From assembly GCF_013214165.1 (NCBI RefSeq), contig NZ_JABSSM010000001.1, forward strand, positions 62,001-126,000: a stretch of DNA of 64,000 bases, given 5' to 3'. The notes under the pieces were generated by a model, which was given only the letters and a program-made list of their open reading frames with translations, did no database searches and was not told the origin of the DNA. Positions 47,919 to 56,143 of this stretch are shown piece by piece (within the stretch, counting starts at the first letter, position 1; every line of letters begins with the position of its first letter). The position numbers were made by a program, and so were the translations under genes. Source of the DNA: Shewanella sp. GTDB lineage: Bacteria > Pseudomonadota > Gammaproteobacteria > Enterobacterales > Shewanellaceae.

Positions 47919-48401
47919 TTAATCTTGTAATGCATAGAGCACATCGAAGGCAAATTGATCCCAGCCTTCTGCGCTGAAAGCGATATCCCTGACGGCACGA
48001 ACCTGACTGACGGCATGTAACGGCGCTGCGCCATTTTCCATCAAGTAATAAGCCATGATTAACGCCGTTCTGTCTTTTCCAGAACGGCAATGGATCAATA
48101 CCGGCATATTGTTTGCCTCGCATTGACGAATGAAGGCTAGTGCCTTAGGTAGTTGCTCCACACACAGAGCTAAATCTTCTTCTTTTGGAGGTATGTTACT
48201 TGAAAATGGAATACAGGCATAAGATAAGTCAGCATCGATAAACGCCTGGGGTTCGCATGCTTCACCACCATTGACCGACAGCACAGCGCCGATACCCGCA
48301 CGCTTTATGTCCTTTAAATCCCACGCTTCCTTGTTTGGCCCACTACGTCCAGCAATTTTGTCTTCAACTAACCAAAAAAGATGCTGCATACCTTTTACCA
48401 C
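47919..48401 (-). CDS. Protein-tyrosine/dual-specificity phosphatase family protein
   Basis: A 160-residue soluble protein with the P-loop signature HCRSGKDRTALIMAYYL (about residues 111-127), containing the catalytic Cys and Arg of C-x5-R phosphatases. An upstream general-acid Asp may lie in the KRAGIGAVLSVN to PPKEEDLALC region. The substrate is unknown. It is about 90 bases downstream of the helicase gene and about 40 bases upstream of the phospholipase D gene, on the same strand. It is not close enough to the exopolysaccharide locus to be assigned as its phosphatase. Confidence 0.8.
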   Translation of the reverse strand: MVKGMQHLFWLVEDKIAGRSGPNKEAWDLKDIKRAGIGAVLSVNGGEACEPQAFIDADLSYACIPFSSNIPPKEEDLALCVEQLPKALAFIRQCEANNMPVLIHCRSGKDRTALIMAYYLMENGAAPLHAVSQVRAVRDIAFSAEGWDQFAFDVLYALQD

Positions 48402-48491
48402 TCTTAATTACATTGAAATACAAGGGCACTTAATACTGATAGTTCATCACAGTAACCAGCCCCGTCAAACATAAAACTTATTAACCAGCCA

Positions 48492-49796
48492 TTAACTCGG
48501 CGAGTTTTTCGTCCAGAATTCAGTATTCGCTTTAGGCAATTTTTTACGTTTTTTCTTACCCATTCCCTCTGGGGCTGCCATAGATTTAATCTCTCTTGAG
48601 GGACAATCCAAGGGCGCCTCATCATCGGCTTCGAAACCTTCAACTTGTTCACGCTCTAAGCTGATTTTATTTTTCTTCTCTATGAGCTTAAAATGCTGAT
48701 ATTCATCGTGAGAGATGAGTGATAGCGCCAGTCCAGCTTCACCTGCACGACCGCTGCGGCCAATACGGTGCATATAGTCGACTGGGCTTCTTGGCAGCTC
48801 ATAGTTAATCACCACAGGTAACTTTTCTATATCGATACCACGGGCCGCGATATCGGTCGCGATTAACACATGGATCTCACCATTTTTAAACGCCTCGAGT
48901 ACCTTAGTTCTCGCACCTTGTGATTTATCACTGTGAAATATTTGCGCCGCAATCCCAGCCTTAGCCAACTTCTGCTCGAGTCGATTACAGGTATTTTTCG
49001 CACTGGCAAACACTAACACCTGACGCCAGTCATTCTCTTTAATCAGGTGTGCCAGCAGGGCTGTCTTACGATTACGGTTAACCGTATAGACCTGTTGTTT
49101 AAGTGTAGTTTTCTCTTCGCTCTGAAGTTGAATTTCGACTGGAGTCGATAATAAACGGTCGGTAAGAGTCTTGACTTCTTCTGGGAATGTGGCTGAAAAA
49201 AGCAAGGTCTGCTTGTGTTTAGGCAACAAGGACAGAACTTGATTTAACTCTTCGGTGAATCCGAGACTCAACATGCGATCCGCTTCATCAAGCACTAATG
49301 TTTTCACATCATCAAGCTTAATGGCGTTACTCGAAATAAGATCGAGTAATCGTCCAGGAGTCGCCACGAGAACATCGGCGCCCCCTCTCATGGCTAACAT
49401 TTGGGTATTAGCCGACACACCACCAAATACTGCCTCGATTTTCAATCTAGGCTTAATCAATTGTCCGTAGCTCTTAAAGCTCTCAGCCACCTGTTGAGCA
49501 AGTTCTCGGGTCGGGACTAAAACTAGTCCACTGACCTGATTTCCTTTAGAAACCTTAGCGCTACTCTTGGCTAGTTTCTGCAGCATAGGTAAAGCAAAAG
49601 CTGCTGTTTTACCTGAGCCTGTAATAGCCCCTGCCAATAGATCTCTACCCGATAAAACGGCCGGAATCGTTTTCCCTTGGACTAAGGTGGGATTAAGATA
49701 CTCGAGTAAGGTTAAACGTTTTAGCAGTTCAGGGATTAACCCAAGTTGTTCGAATGTCGTGTCAGATATTGCTTGTGAAGAGTCTACTTGGGTCAT
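48492..49796 (-). CDS. DEAD-box ATP-dependent RNA helicase
   Basis: A 434-residue helicase. Motifs in order: Q-motif-like FEQLGLIPELLKRL, Walker A AGAITGSGKTAAF, VLVPTRELAQQ (Ia), ATPGRLLDL (Ib), VLDEADRML (II), LLFSATF (III), then the second RecA domain with VLVFASAKNTCNRLEQKL, IATDIAARGIDIEKLPVVIN and HRIGRSGRAG (VI). A short basic tail (GKKKRKKLPK) follows. The Q motif reads NPTLVQ rather than the usual xPTPIQ. It is of the RhlE-like size class, but the specific RNA target is unknown. Confidence 0.92.
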   Translation of the reverse strand: MTQVDSSQAISDTTFEQLGLIPELLKRLTLLEYLNPTLVQGKTIPAVLSGRDLLAGAITGSGKTAAFALPMLQKLAKSSAKVSKGNQVSGLVLVPTRELAQQVAESFKSYGQLIKPRLKIEAVFGGVSANTQMLAMRGGADVLVATPGRLLDLISSNAIKLDDVKTLVLDEADRMLSLGFTEELNQVLSLLPKHKQTLLFSATFPEEVKTLTDRLLSTPVEIQLQSEEKTTLKQQVYTVNRNRKTALLAHLIKENDWRQVLVFASAKNTCNRLEQKLAKAGIAAQIFHSDKSQGARTKVLEAFKNGEIHVLIATDIAARGIDIEKLPVVINYELPRSPVDYMHRIGRSGRAGEAGLALSLISHDEYQHFKLIEKKNKISLEREQVEGFEADDEAPLDCPSREIKSMAAPEGMGKKKRKKLPKANTEFWTKNSPS

Positions 49797-49968
49797 AACG
49801 TTGGAAAGATCCGTTAGAAATAATTCTAGTATTAAATATGGCCCATATTCTACGCTAGATCAGCAGGGAAAGCTTTTATTTTGATTTTACCATTGGGGCC
49901 CTTTGCCTCAAAACCCTATGAGACCATCCTGTGCAGCAGAGATCTCAACACGTTAATCATTCAATGAG

Positions 49969-50517
49969 CTAAAAGCCGCTACAGTTTTCCAATTTGAGCA
50001 GAGATTTTTTCATCTCGAGACCATAAGCATAACCGGTTAAACTGCCATTTTTGCCTATCACTCTATGGCATGGAATGATGATGGCAATGGCGTTAGCGCC
50101 ATTCGCCGCCCCCACGGCTCTCACGGCCTTAGGTCTGTTTATCTTGTTGGCAATATCGGCATAACAAGAGGTCGTGCCGTATTCCAGCGCTAACAAGGCT
50201 TGCCACACGGCAGTTTGAAACTCGGTTCCCTTTGGCGCTAAAGGAACCGAAAAGTGTTGTCGCTGACCGGCGAAGTATTCTTCTAACTCCTTTTCAGTCT
50301 GCATTAAATAGCTAAACGCTTGTTGGTTTAGCGCTGTCTGCTCACTCATCTCCTGTTTAGCATCAGCTAAGCTCAGATGTGATAAACCAAATTGATTGGC
50401 CTTAATGTAGATCTCGCCCACCTGGGTCGTCACGGTTTTAGCCATGCAGGTATCTGGGGGAGTTGGCGAGTCTTTATCGATAGAGACAAATTCGGGGCTG
50501 ATTGTTGATTGCTTCAT
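49969..50517 (-). CDS. ogt: Methylated-DNA-protein-cysteine methyltransferase
   Basis: A 182-residue suicide repair protein that removes alkyl groups from O6-alkylguanine and O4-alkylthymine onto its own cysteine. The active site IIPCHRVIGKNGSLTGYAYG (about residues 143-162) and the helix-turn-helix-like EFQTAVWQALLALEYGTTSCYADIA are clear. The start at 50517 overlaps the stop of the upstream Ada/AlkA gene in an ATGA, so the pair is translationally coupled; the longer frame to 50556 would lie inside that gene. Its proximity to the Ada/AlkA fusion marks an adaptive-response operon. Confidence 0.93.
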   Translation of the reverse strand: MKQSTISPEFVSIDKDSPTPPDTCMAKTVTTQVGEIYIKANQFGLSHLSLADAKQEMSEQTALNQQAFSYLMQTEKELEEYFAGQRQHFSVPLAPKGTEFQTAVWQALLALEYGTTSCYADIANKINRPKAVRAVGAANGANAIAIIIPCHRVIGKNGSLTGYAYGLEMKKSLLKLENCSGF

Positions 50518-52043
50518 GCTAAATTCCATAATTGAAACGTTAAGTAGCTGCCCCAAGGCGAGGCTTGCTCGGTGAGCCTGCTGGTTAGCTCACGGTAATC
50601 GACCTGGGATAAGGTCTTGGTTGGCTTATCGTGGGCGACAGGCTCTACGCCTTGTTGATACAGAGCCAATACTTTTTTCTTAACCACCAGATCTGAGCAC
50701 AATAATATATCAGGCTCACTTAGGCCACGCATCTTGGCATATGCAAGCGTCCAGGGGCCGATACCTTTGATAGATAACCAGGAGTCGACAGAGCCGTTGG
50801 GATGCTCACTGACAAATAAACCCAGCGCTTTTAGGGCCGCTTTCCTCGCTGCCGGCATTTTAAGCTCATCGAGAGACGCTGCAGCAATGGCTTCAGGCGT
50901 AGGAAAAAGTACCACTTGCTTGCCAGAAATCGTGACATTCTCGCCATAGGCTTTGACCAGGGTATTTAACAGTGCAGTCGCTTGAATGATGCTCACCTGC
51001 TGACCCAGTACAGCACGGCAACCCGCTTCAAAAACGGACCAGGTACCCGGTAACCTTAGCCCTTGGATCATATCTTGGGTCATGATGCCTGTCGACGCTA
51101 AAACGGTTTCAATCTTTTCCATGTCTGCATCCAAGTCTAGCAACCTACGGATCTGCATGGTGATATCTTTTAAACTGGCAAGATGGTCACTCGAAGTCAG
51201 ATAGATATTTACTTTAAATCTATTTTTTTCTGCTTGATGACTTGCCTCGAAATATCCTCTCGCTTCACCAAACTGAAAACATCTTCCATAACCTTCTCCA
51301 TCGAGTTCCCACTCCATTTTGTCAACCATACGCAGCCGATAAAATGCCATCTGACGAGTCCAATTCAATGGCGGCCTATAAGCGAAAAACAGAGATAGCA
51401 TCACACCATCAGTTATCGGATCCATTTTATCGGTCCCCTTGCCACTTTTAGCGCTTTTCGGCGTCGTTTTTCTAAGAGCAGTAGGCGTGAGCTTTAACGT
51501 CTGTTTAAATGATTCATTGAATCGCCTGACACTATTAAATCCTGCTGCAAACGCAATTTGAGTGACGGTTAAATTTGTCTGATGTAGAAGCTGTTTGGCG
51601 AACATTAAATCACGAAATTGGGCGTACTTTTTAGGCGACGTACCGAAGTTGTCGCTAAAAAGCTGCCTGAGATAACGGCTAGAAATACCCAACCTATCCG
51701 AAAGAGCCTCAATGTCTATGCCATCGCTTCCTGAAAGCACGCCCCCCTCTATCAAGGTCAATGCCCGCTCTAATGTCGTTCGAGTCCCTTTCCAGGCACT
51801 GGAATTAGGGGCGCTGTCGGGCCGACAACGAAGACACGGTCTTAGCCCGGCACTGGACGCACTCACCGCTGAATCAAAATAACGAACGTTCTCCTCCTTC
51901 GGAGCGACTGCTGGACAGATTGGCCGACAAAAAATACCGGTTGTGAGTACCCCGATAAAAAATTTGCCATCGAAACGTGGATCACGGGATAACCTGGCTT
52001 TTCTACAAGACTCGTTGGATAACTTAGGCAAAACGTTCGACAT
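50514..52043 (-). CDS. Ada-type regulator fused to AlkA DNA glycosylase
   Basis: A 509-residue fusion. Residues about 15-85 form the Ada methylphosphotriester-sensing zinc domain (RDPRFDGKFFIGV, GIFCRPICPA, CLRCRP with four zinc-binding cysteines). An AraC-type helix-turn-helix follows (residues about 90-200, IAFAAGFNSVRRFNESFKQ). The C-terminal half is AlkA-like, with the HhH-GPD motif LSIKGIGPWTLAYAKMRGL and the catalytic Asp region LLCSDLVV. It would sense methylation damage, activate repair genes and excise 3-methyladenine. The start at 52043 gives the family-like N-terminus; a GTG at 52097 is an alternative. Confidence 0.88.
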   Translation of the reverse strand: MSNVLPKLSNESCRKARLSRDPRFDGKFFIGVLTTGIFCRPICPAVAPKEENVRYFDSAVSASSAGLRPCLRCRPDSAPNSSAWKGTRTTLERALTLIEGGVLSGSDGIDIEALSDRLGISSRYLRQLFSDNFGTSPKKYAQFRDLMFAKQLLHQTNLTVTQIAFAAGFNSVRRFNESFKQTLKLTPTALRKTTPKSAKSGKGTDKMDPITDGVMLSLFFAYRPPLNWTRQMAFYRLRMVDKMEWELDGEGYGRCFQFGEARGYFEASHQAEKNRFKVNIYLTSSDHLASLKDITMQIRRLLDLDADMEKIETVLASTGIMTQDMIQGLRLPGTWSVFEAGCRAVLGQQVSIIQATALLNTLVKAYGENVTISGKQVVLFPTPEAIAAASLDELKMPAARKAALKALGLFVSEHPNGSVDSWLSIKGIGPWTLAYAKMRGLSEPDILLCSDLVVKKKVLALYQQGVEPVAHDKPTKTLSQVDYRELTSRLTEQASPWGSYLTFQLWNLA

Positions 52044-52206
52044 ATTGGTGCTAACTATAAGAGAAAATCCTAAAGGCACTTTACTGAATAAACGCACTAC
52101 GAACTAGCGGAAAACGGAACTGAATACAAAAAAGGCAAAGTTAAGTCAAGGTGACCGATTTACGATATGCTAGCGGCAGAGATAATTCATTATGATTGAG
52201 TAACCA

Positions 52207-54036
52207 ATGTTTAAACGATTCGAGTCATGGGTTGACCCCCTCCCCGCAGCGGAGCCAGAACAACCTCCTCAGGGGATATATGCTTTTTGCCGTCATTACA
52301 CTAAGGGATTCGAACGCCCGCTAATATTAATGTCCATCCTTACCGCCATACTCGCCATATTAGAAGTTTCATTATTCGGCTTCATGGGTCAGCTTGTGGA
52401 CTTATTGATAGCCAATGACCCTGATACCCTGTTTGAGAAGGAAGGCCTCAAGCTGATCGGGATGACAGTATTAGTCTTGGTGGTGATCCCCTCGTTAGTC
52501 TTGTTACATGCACTGATAGTGTATCAAGGACTCCTTGGTAACTACCCCATGTCCATTCGGTGGTTAGCCCACCGATATTTACTGAAACAGAGTGTGTCTT
52601 TTTATCAAAATGATTTTGCGGGCCGTATCGCCACCAAGGTGATGCAAACGTCGTTAGCCGTCAGAGAGACCGTCACTAAACTATTGGATGTTCTGGTGTA
52701 CATCTTAGTTTATTTCACCTCTATGTTGGTTATGATAGCCAATGCAGATCTACGCTTGATGCTGCCTATGTTGATCTGGTTAGGCCTGTATATCGGCCTA
52801 CAGTTGCGGTTTTTACCTAGATTGAAGCAAGTATCAACCGAGCAGGCCGATGCGCGTTCAAATATGACAGGCCGCATCGTCGACAGCTATACCAATATCA
52901 CCACAGTGAAGCTGTTTTCCCACACCCAGAAAGAAGCCGAATACGCCAAAGGCAGCATGCAGACGTTTCTCAATACCGTGTATCGACAGATGCGACTCGT
53001 CACAGGTATCAATGTCAGTGTGCAGATCATCAACTACCTACTCGCATTTGCCATCGCAGCCGTGTCAATCTGGTTATGGACGACGAGTGCCATCACAGTC
53101 GGCGCCATTGCCATCGCCATCAGTCTGGCCTTAAGGTTGAATGGCATGTCACAATGGATCATGTGGGAAATAAGTTCCTTGTTCGAAAATATAGGCACTG
53201 TCGCCGACGGTATGAATACCTTGTCTAAGCCGACTGAGATTCAAGATATAAAGGACGCACCAAAGATCACGGTCGAAAAAGGCGCCATCGACTTCACCCA
53301 AGTCAGCTTTCATTATGGTGAGAATAGCGGTGTGATCGAAAAACTGAACCTCAAGATAAAAGCGGGTGAGAAAGTGGGTCTAGTCGGTCGCTCTGGCGCT
53401 GGAAAATCGACATTAGTCAACCTGCTAATGCGCTTCTACGATGTAGAAAAAGGCACTATCGAAATCGACAAACAGAACATCAAACATGTTCAACAAGACT
53501 CTCTACGAGCCAACATAGGCATGGTGACGCAAGATACGTCATTGCTACACAGATCGATTCGCGAAAATATTCTCTATGGCAAGCCCGAAGCCAGCGAAGA
53601 GGAGCTAATGAGTGCAATTAAGAGTGCACAAGCCTATGACTTCATCCAAACCTTGACGGACGCCGAAGGGAATCGAGGCCTAGATGCTCAAGTGGGTGAA
53701 CGAGGTGTCAAACTCTCTGGCGGTCAGAGACAACGTATCGCCATTGCACGAGTGCTTCTCAAAAATGCCCCTATCTTGCTACTGGATGAGGCGACATCGG
53801 CACTGGACTCGGAAGTAGAAGCCGCGATACAAGAAAGCTTATACCAGCTAATGCAAGGCAAGACAGTAATAGCGATTGCTCACAGACTCTCCACCATAGC
53901 GGCCATGGATAGATTAATAGTCTTAGATGAAGGCAAGGTTGTTGAAGAAGGTACCCATCAGGAATTGATAAACGATGGCGGTATATATGCTCAACTATGG
54001 GCACACCAGACTGGAGGCTTCCTAGGGATAGATTAA
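52207..54036 (+). CDS. ABC transporter, fused permease and ATPase
   Basis: A 609-residue half-transporter. Residues about 37-330 form a six-helix ABC exporter domain and residues about 355-600 the ATPase with Walker A GLVGRSGAGKSTLVNL, Q-loop GMVTQDTS, signature VKLSGGQRQRIAIARVL, Walker B ILLLDEATSALDSE and the switch His in VIAIAHRLSTIA. It resembles lipid and multidrug exporters, and two copies would form the dimer. The substrate is unknown. The stop codon lies inside the first copy of a 25-bp tandem duplication. It stands alone, divergent from the Ada/AlkA-ogt operon. Confidence 0.88.
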   Translation: MFKRFESWVDPLPAAEPEQPPQGIYAFCRHYTKGFERPLILMSILTAILAILEVSLFGFMGQLVDLLIANDPDTLFEKEGLKLIGMTVLVLVVIPSLVLLHALIVYQGLLGNYPMSIRWLAHRYLLKQSVSFYQNDFAGRIATKVMQTSLAVRETVTKLLDVLVYILVYFTSMLVMIANADLRLMLPMLIWLGLYIGLQLRFLPRLKQVSTEQADARSNMTGRIVDSYTNITTVKLFSHTQKEAEYAKGSMQTFLNTVYRQMRLVTGINVSVQIINYLLAFAIAAVSIWLWTTSAITVGAIAIAISLALRLNGMSQWIMWEISSLFENIGTVADGMNTLSKPTEIQDIKDAPKITVEKGAIDFTQVSFHYGENSGVIEKLNLKIKAGEKVGLVGRSGAGKSTLVNLLMRFYDVEKGTIEIDKQNIKHVQQDSLRANIGMVTQDTSLLHRSIRENILYGKPEASEEELMSAIKSAQAYDFIQTLTDAEGNRGLDAQVGERGVKLSGGQRQRIAIARVLLKNAPILLLDEATSALDSEVEAAIQESLYQLMQGKTVIAIAHRLSTIAAMDRLIVLDEGKVVEEGTHQELINDGGIYAQLWAHQTGGFLGID

Positions 54037-54070
54037 TCGGTATCGCCTAGGTCTAGATTAATCGGTATCG
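54021..54070. repeat. 25-bp tandem duplication over the ABC-transporter stop codon
   Basis: Two consecutive 25-base copies starting CCTAGG and ending CGGTATCG differ at two or so positions (54021-54045 and 54046-54070). The first copy contains the stop codon of the transporter gene. This is probably a recent slippage duplication, and it leaves the coding sequence intact. Confidence 0.9.
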
Positions 54071-54084
54071 ATAGTAACAAGATG

Positions 54085-54111
54085 AAGCCATCATTCAGAT
54101 GGCTTTTTTTA
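54085..54111 (+). terminator. Rho-independent terminator of the ABC-transporter gene
   Basis: AAGCCATC and GATGGCTT form an 8-bp stem with a 5-base loop followed by a T run, about 50 bases after the stop codon. Confidence 0.8.
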
Positions 54112-54208
54112 TGCTTTGGATTCGGGAATAACCATTTCCTCATCAATGCGCCTTGAATTGAAAAAACTGAGAGTCTCTGAACTGACCAGATACTGATATG
54201 GAATGATA

Positions 54209-54226
54209 TTATACCGATTGGTATAA
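54209..54226. repeat. Dispersed ATACCGATTGGTAT palindromic motif (copy 2)
   Basis: TTATACCGATTGGTATAA is an inverted repeat (TTATACC / GGTATAA around GATT), similar to the motifs at 14313 and 62511, all in intergenic DNA. Confidence 0.55.
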
Positions 54227-54323
54227 AAGAAATTCGCGCCTGTGATGTACAGATATCGAGTTAGTGGGAAATTGCAATGCATGGGAAGATAATGGGTGCG
54301 GATAAAGCCACGAAGATCAGATA

Positions 54324-54348
54324 CAAAAAAACCACCTTTCGGTGGTTT
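54324..54348 (-). terminator. Terminator of the Ala-Glu tRNA operon
   Basis: On the minus strand AAACCACC-GAAA-GGTGGTTT is followed by T residues, about 40 bases after the last tRNA-Ala gene. Confidence 0.8.
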
Positions 54349-54390
54349 AGGTGTCTACTCTATCCTATTCAGATAGGAGTAAGTTAGATA

Positions 54391-54466
54391 TGGTGGAGCC
54401 TAGCGGGATCGAACCGCTGACCTCAACACTGCCAGTGTTGCGCTCTCCCAGCTGAGCTAAGGCCCC
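54391..54466 (-). tRNA. tRNA-Ala (GGC anticodon), second copy in the operon
   Basis: A 76-base gene on the minus strand starting GGGGCCTTAGCTCAGCTGGG and ending with an encoded CCA. The anticodon loop CTGGCAG gives GGC between CAACA and TGTTG arms. The acceptor, D and T arms all pair. It is the last gene of the operon and is identical in all visible parts to the copy at 55958. Confidence 0.96.
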
Positions 54467-54505
54467 ATTTCATGCACTGGAAATAAGCATGAAACTGGTA
54501 AATAG

Positions 54506-54581
54506 TGGTATCCCCTAGGGGATTCGAACCCCTGTTACCGCCGTGAAAGGGCGGTGTCCTAGGCCTCTAGACGAAGGGGAC
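54506..54581 (-). tRNA. tRNA-Glu (TTC), copy 5 in transcription order
   Basis: A 76-base gene on the minus strand starting GTCCCCTTCGTCTAGAGG and ending GGGGATACCA. The anticodon loop CTTTCAC gives TTC between CCGCC and GGCGG. Position 7 is T paired with A66, unlike the other four copies, which carry A7 and T66. The first acceptor pair is a G-U wobble instead of the G-C in E. coli. Confidence 0.96.
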
Positions 54582-54717
54582 CCGGACTTACTTATTTAGA
54601 CTCTAGTAAAAAAGAGCTTATAGGCTAGTACTCAAAGGCGTGAGTAAAAGCGGTACATTGCGACTCAAACTGAGTCTTTCACATTCAACCGAAGTAATTA
54701 TCAGTTAAATAAGAATT

Positions 54718-54793
54718 TGGTATCCCCAAGGGGATTCGAACCCCTGTTATCGCCGTGAAAGGGCGATGTCCTAGGCCTCTAGACGATGGGGAC
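54718..54793 (-). tRNA. tRNA-Glu (TTC)
   Basis: A 76-base gene on the minus strand starting GTCCCCATCGTCTAGAGG with the TTC anticodon in a CTTTCAC loop, a CGCC/GGCG-type stem and an encoded CCA. The A7-T66 pair is a compensated change relative to the 54506 copy. Confidence 0.96.
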
Positions 54794-54846
54794 CCGGACA
54801 TTCATTCTTTAAACTCTACAAATAAAGAGTTGTCTATTAGCTCAAA

Positions 54847-54965
54847 TCCGAAGGCTATGGATTCGAACCCCACTCTCAATTAAGAGAGGCGCCGTGCTCT
54901 TTATCTCATATAAAAAGAGGTAAGAGCGCGGTGTCCTAGTCTTGTTCCCTCTAGACGAAGGGGAC
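54847..54965 (-). pseudogene. Degenerate tRNA-Glu-like element 1
   Basis: The 5' 18 bases (GTCCCCTTCGTCTAGAGG) equal those of the functional tRNA-Glu at 54506, and the tail GGGGTTCGAATCC is a T-arm core. Between them the D-loop carries extra bases (GAACAAGACT), and the anticodon region is replaced by a long hairpin (GCTCTT ... AAGAGC) and a second CTCTC/GAGAG hairpin. There is no Glu anticodon, and the 3' end does not pair as an acceptor stem. It occupies the tRNA slot between two real copies. Confidence 0.6.
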
Positions 54966-55115
54966 CCTGGACTTACTTGTTTAGACTCGAGTAAAAAAGA
55001 GCTTATAGGCCAGTACTCAAAGGCGTGAGTAAAAGCGGTACATTGCGATTCACTTGCTCGTTAGAGTGTGAATCTTTCACATCTAACCGAAATATTTATC
55101 AGTTAGAAATAAATT

Positions 55116-55191
55116 TGGTATCCCCAAGGGGATTCGAACCCCTGTTATCGCCGTGAAAGGGCGATGTCCTAGGCCTCTAGACGATGGGGAC
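55116..55191 (-). tRNA. tRNA-Glu (TTC)
   Basis: A 76-base gene on the minus strand identical in visible sequence to the 54718 copy: GTCCCCATCG start, CTTTCAC anticodon loop, encoded CCA. Confidence 0.96.
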
Positions 55192-55245
55192 CCTGGACAT
55201 TCATTGTTTAAACTCTACAAATAAAGAGTTGTCTATAAGCTCAAT

Positions 55246-55364
55246 TCCGAAGGCTATGGATTCGAACCTCACTCTCATTTAAGAGAGTACCGTGCTTTTC
55301 GTCTCATTATAAAAAGAGCTAAGCGCGCGGTGTCCTAGTCTTGTTCCCTCTAGACGAAGGGGAC
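55246..55364 (-). pseudogene. Degenerate tRNA-Glu-like element 2
   Basis: A second copy of the element at 54847, with the same 5' GTCCCCTTCGTCTAGAGG, the same extra D-loop bases and the same tail. The long anticodon-region hairpin carries uncompensated differences (GCGCTT against AAAAGC, where the first copy has GCTCTT against AAGAGC), suggesting decay without selection on folding. Confidence 0.6.
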
Positions 55365-55501
55365 CCTGGACTTACTTGTTTAGACTCTAGTAAAAAGAGC
55401 TTATAGGCCAGCACTCAAAGGCGTGAGTAAAAGCGGTACATTGCGACTCAAACTGAGTCTTTCACATTCAACCGAAGTAATTATCAGTTAAATAAGAATA
55501 T

Positions 55502-55577
55502 TGGTATCCCCAAGGGGATTCGAACCCCTGTTATCGCCGTGAAAGGGCGATGTCCTAGGCCTCTAGACGATGGGGAC
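55502..55577 (-). tRNA. tRNA-Glu (TTC)
   Basis: A 76-base gene on the minus strand, GTCCCCATCG start, CTTTCAC anticodon loop, encoded CCA. Same visible sequence as the 54718 copy. Confidence 0.96.
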
Positions 55578-55731
55578 CCTGGACATTTATTGTTTAGACT
55601 CTATAAAATTAAAGAGCTTATAGGCCAGTACTCAAAGGCGTGAGTAAAAGCGGAACATTGCGATTCACTTTCTCGTTAGAGAGTGAGTCTTTTCACATCT
55701 AACCGACTTTACATCAGTTAAAAATAAAATT

Positions 55732-55807
55732 TGGTATCCCCAAGGGGATTCGAACCCCTGTTATCGCCGTGAAAGGGCGATGTCCTAGGCCTCTAGACGA
55801 TGGGGAC
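55732..55807 (-). tRNA. tRNA-Glu (TTC), first Glu copy in transcription order
   Basis: A 76-base gene on the minus strand, GTCCCCATCG start, CTTTCAC anticodon loop, encoded CCA. It follows the first tRNA-Ala across a spacer that holds a further short remnant of the degenerate element (about 55856-55900). Confidence 0.96.
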
Positions 55808-55957
55808 CCGGACATTCATTGTTTAAACTCTACAAATAAAGAGTTGTCTATAAGCTCAAATCCGAAGGATAAGGATTCAAACTTGACCTACTCACTCCCA
55901 CAAGACGCTAGGGTAGGTTCTTATTGTTTAGACTCTATTAAGAAGAGTGATGTTAGA

Positions 55958-56033
55958 TGGTGGAGCCTAGCGGGATCGAACCGCTGACCTCAACACTGCC
56001 AGTGTTGCGCTCTCCCAGCTGAGCTAAGGCCCC
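55958..56033 (-). tRNA. tRNA-Ala (GGC anticodon), first gene of the operon
   Basis: A 76-base gene on the minus strand, GGGGCCTTAG start, CTGGCAG anticodon loop and encoded CCA. It is the promoter-proximal gene, 74 bases downstream of the -10 element at 56107. Confidence 0.96.
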
Positions 56034-56106
56034 TCACTAACAATAAAACTACACTTCTGAGCACGCTACTAAGCTTTTGCTTCGTTGTGTCTCAAGTGCG
56101 TGGCGC

Positions 56107-56135
56107 ATTCTATGCAGCACACCCAAAAGTGTCAA
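56107..56135 (-). promoter_or_regulatory. Sigma-70 promoter of the Ala-Glu tRNA operon
   Basis: On the minus strand TTGACA and TAGAAT are separated by 17 bases and followed by a GC-rich discriminator (GCGCCACGC), as in stable-RNA promoters under stringent control. The -35 element begins only 9 bases after the gltX stop codon, and no terminator separates the two, so gltX transcripts may also read into the array. Confidence 0.78.
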
Positions 56136-56143
56136 CTCGTTTT

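Larger units (their letters stand above)
54582..55957 (-). repeat. Repeated spacers of the tRNA-Glu array
   Basis: Two spacer types alternate between the tRNA-Glu genes. One contains a shared block (AGCTTATAGGCCAGTACTCA and the following AAAGGCGTGAGTAAAAGCGG) at about 54613, 55003, 55398 and 55617. The other contains TAAACTCTAC then AAATAAAGAGTTGTCTAT at about 54810, 55208 and 55825 and leads into the degenerate elements. The arrangement looks like tandem duplication of a unit made of a tRNA gene plus spacer. Confidence 0.75.

Noticed and set aside
54391-56033. Regularly spaced repeats resembling a CRISPR array
   Set aside because: The repeats are full tRNA genes and long spacers with tRNA-like elements, not short direct repeats with unique short spacers, and no cas genes are nearby.
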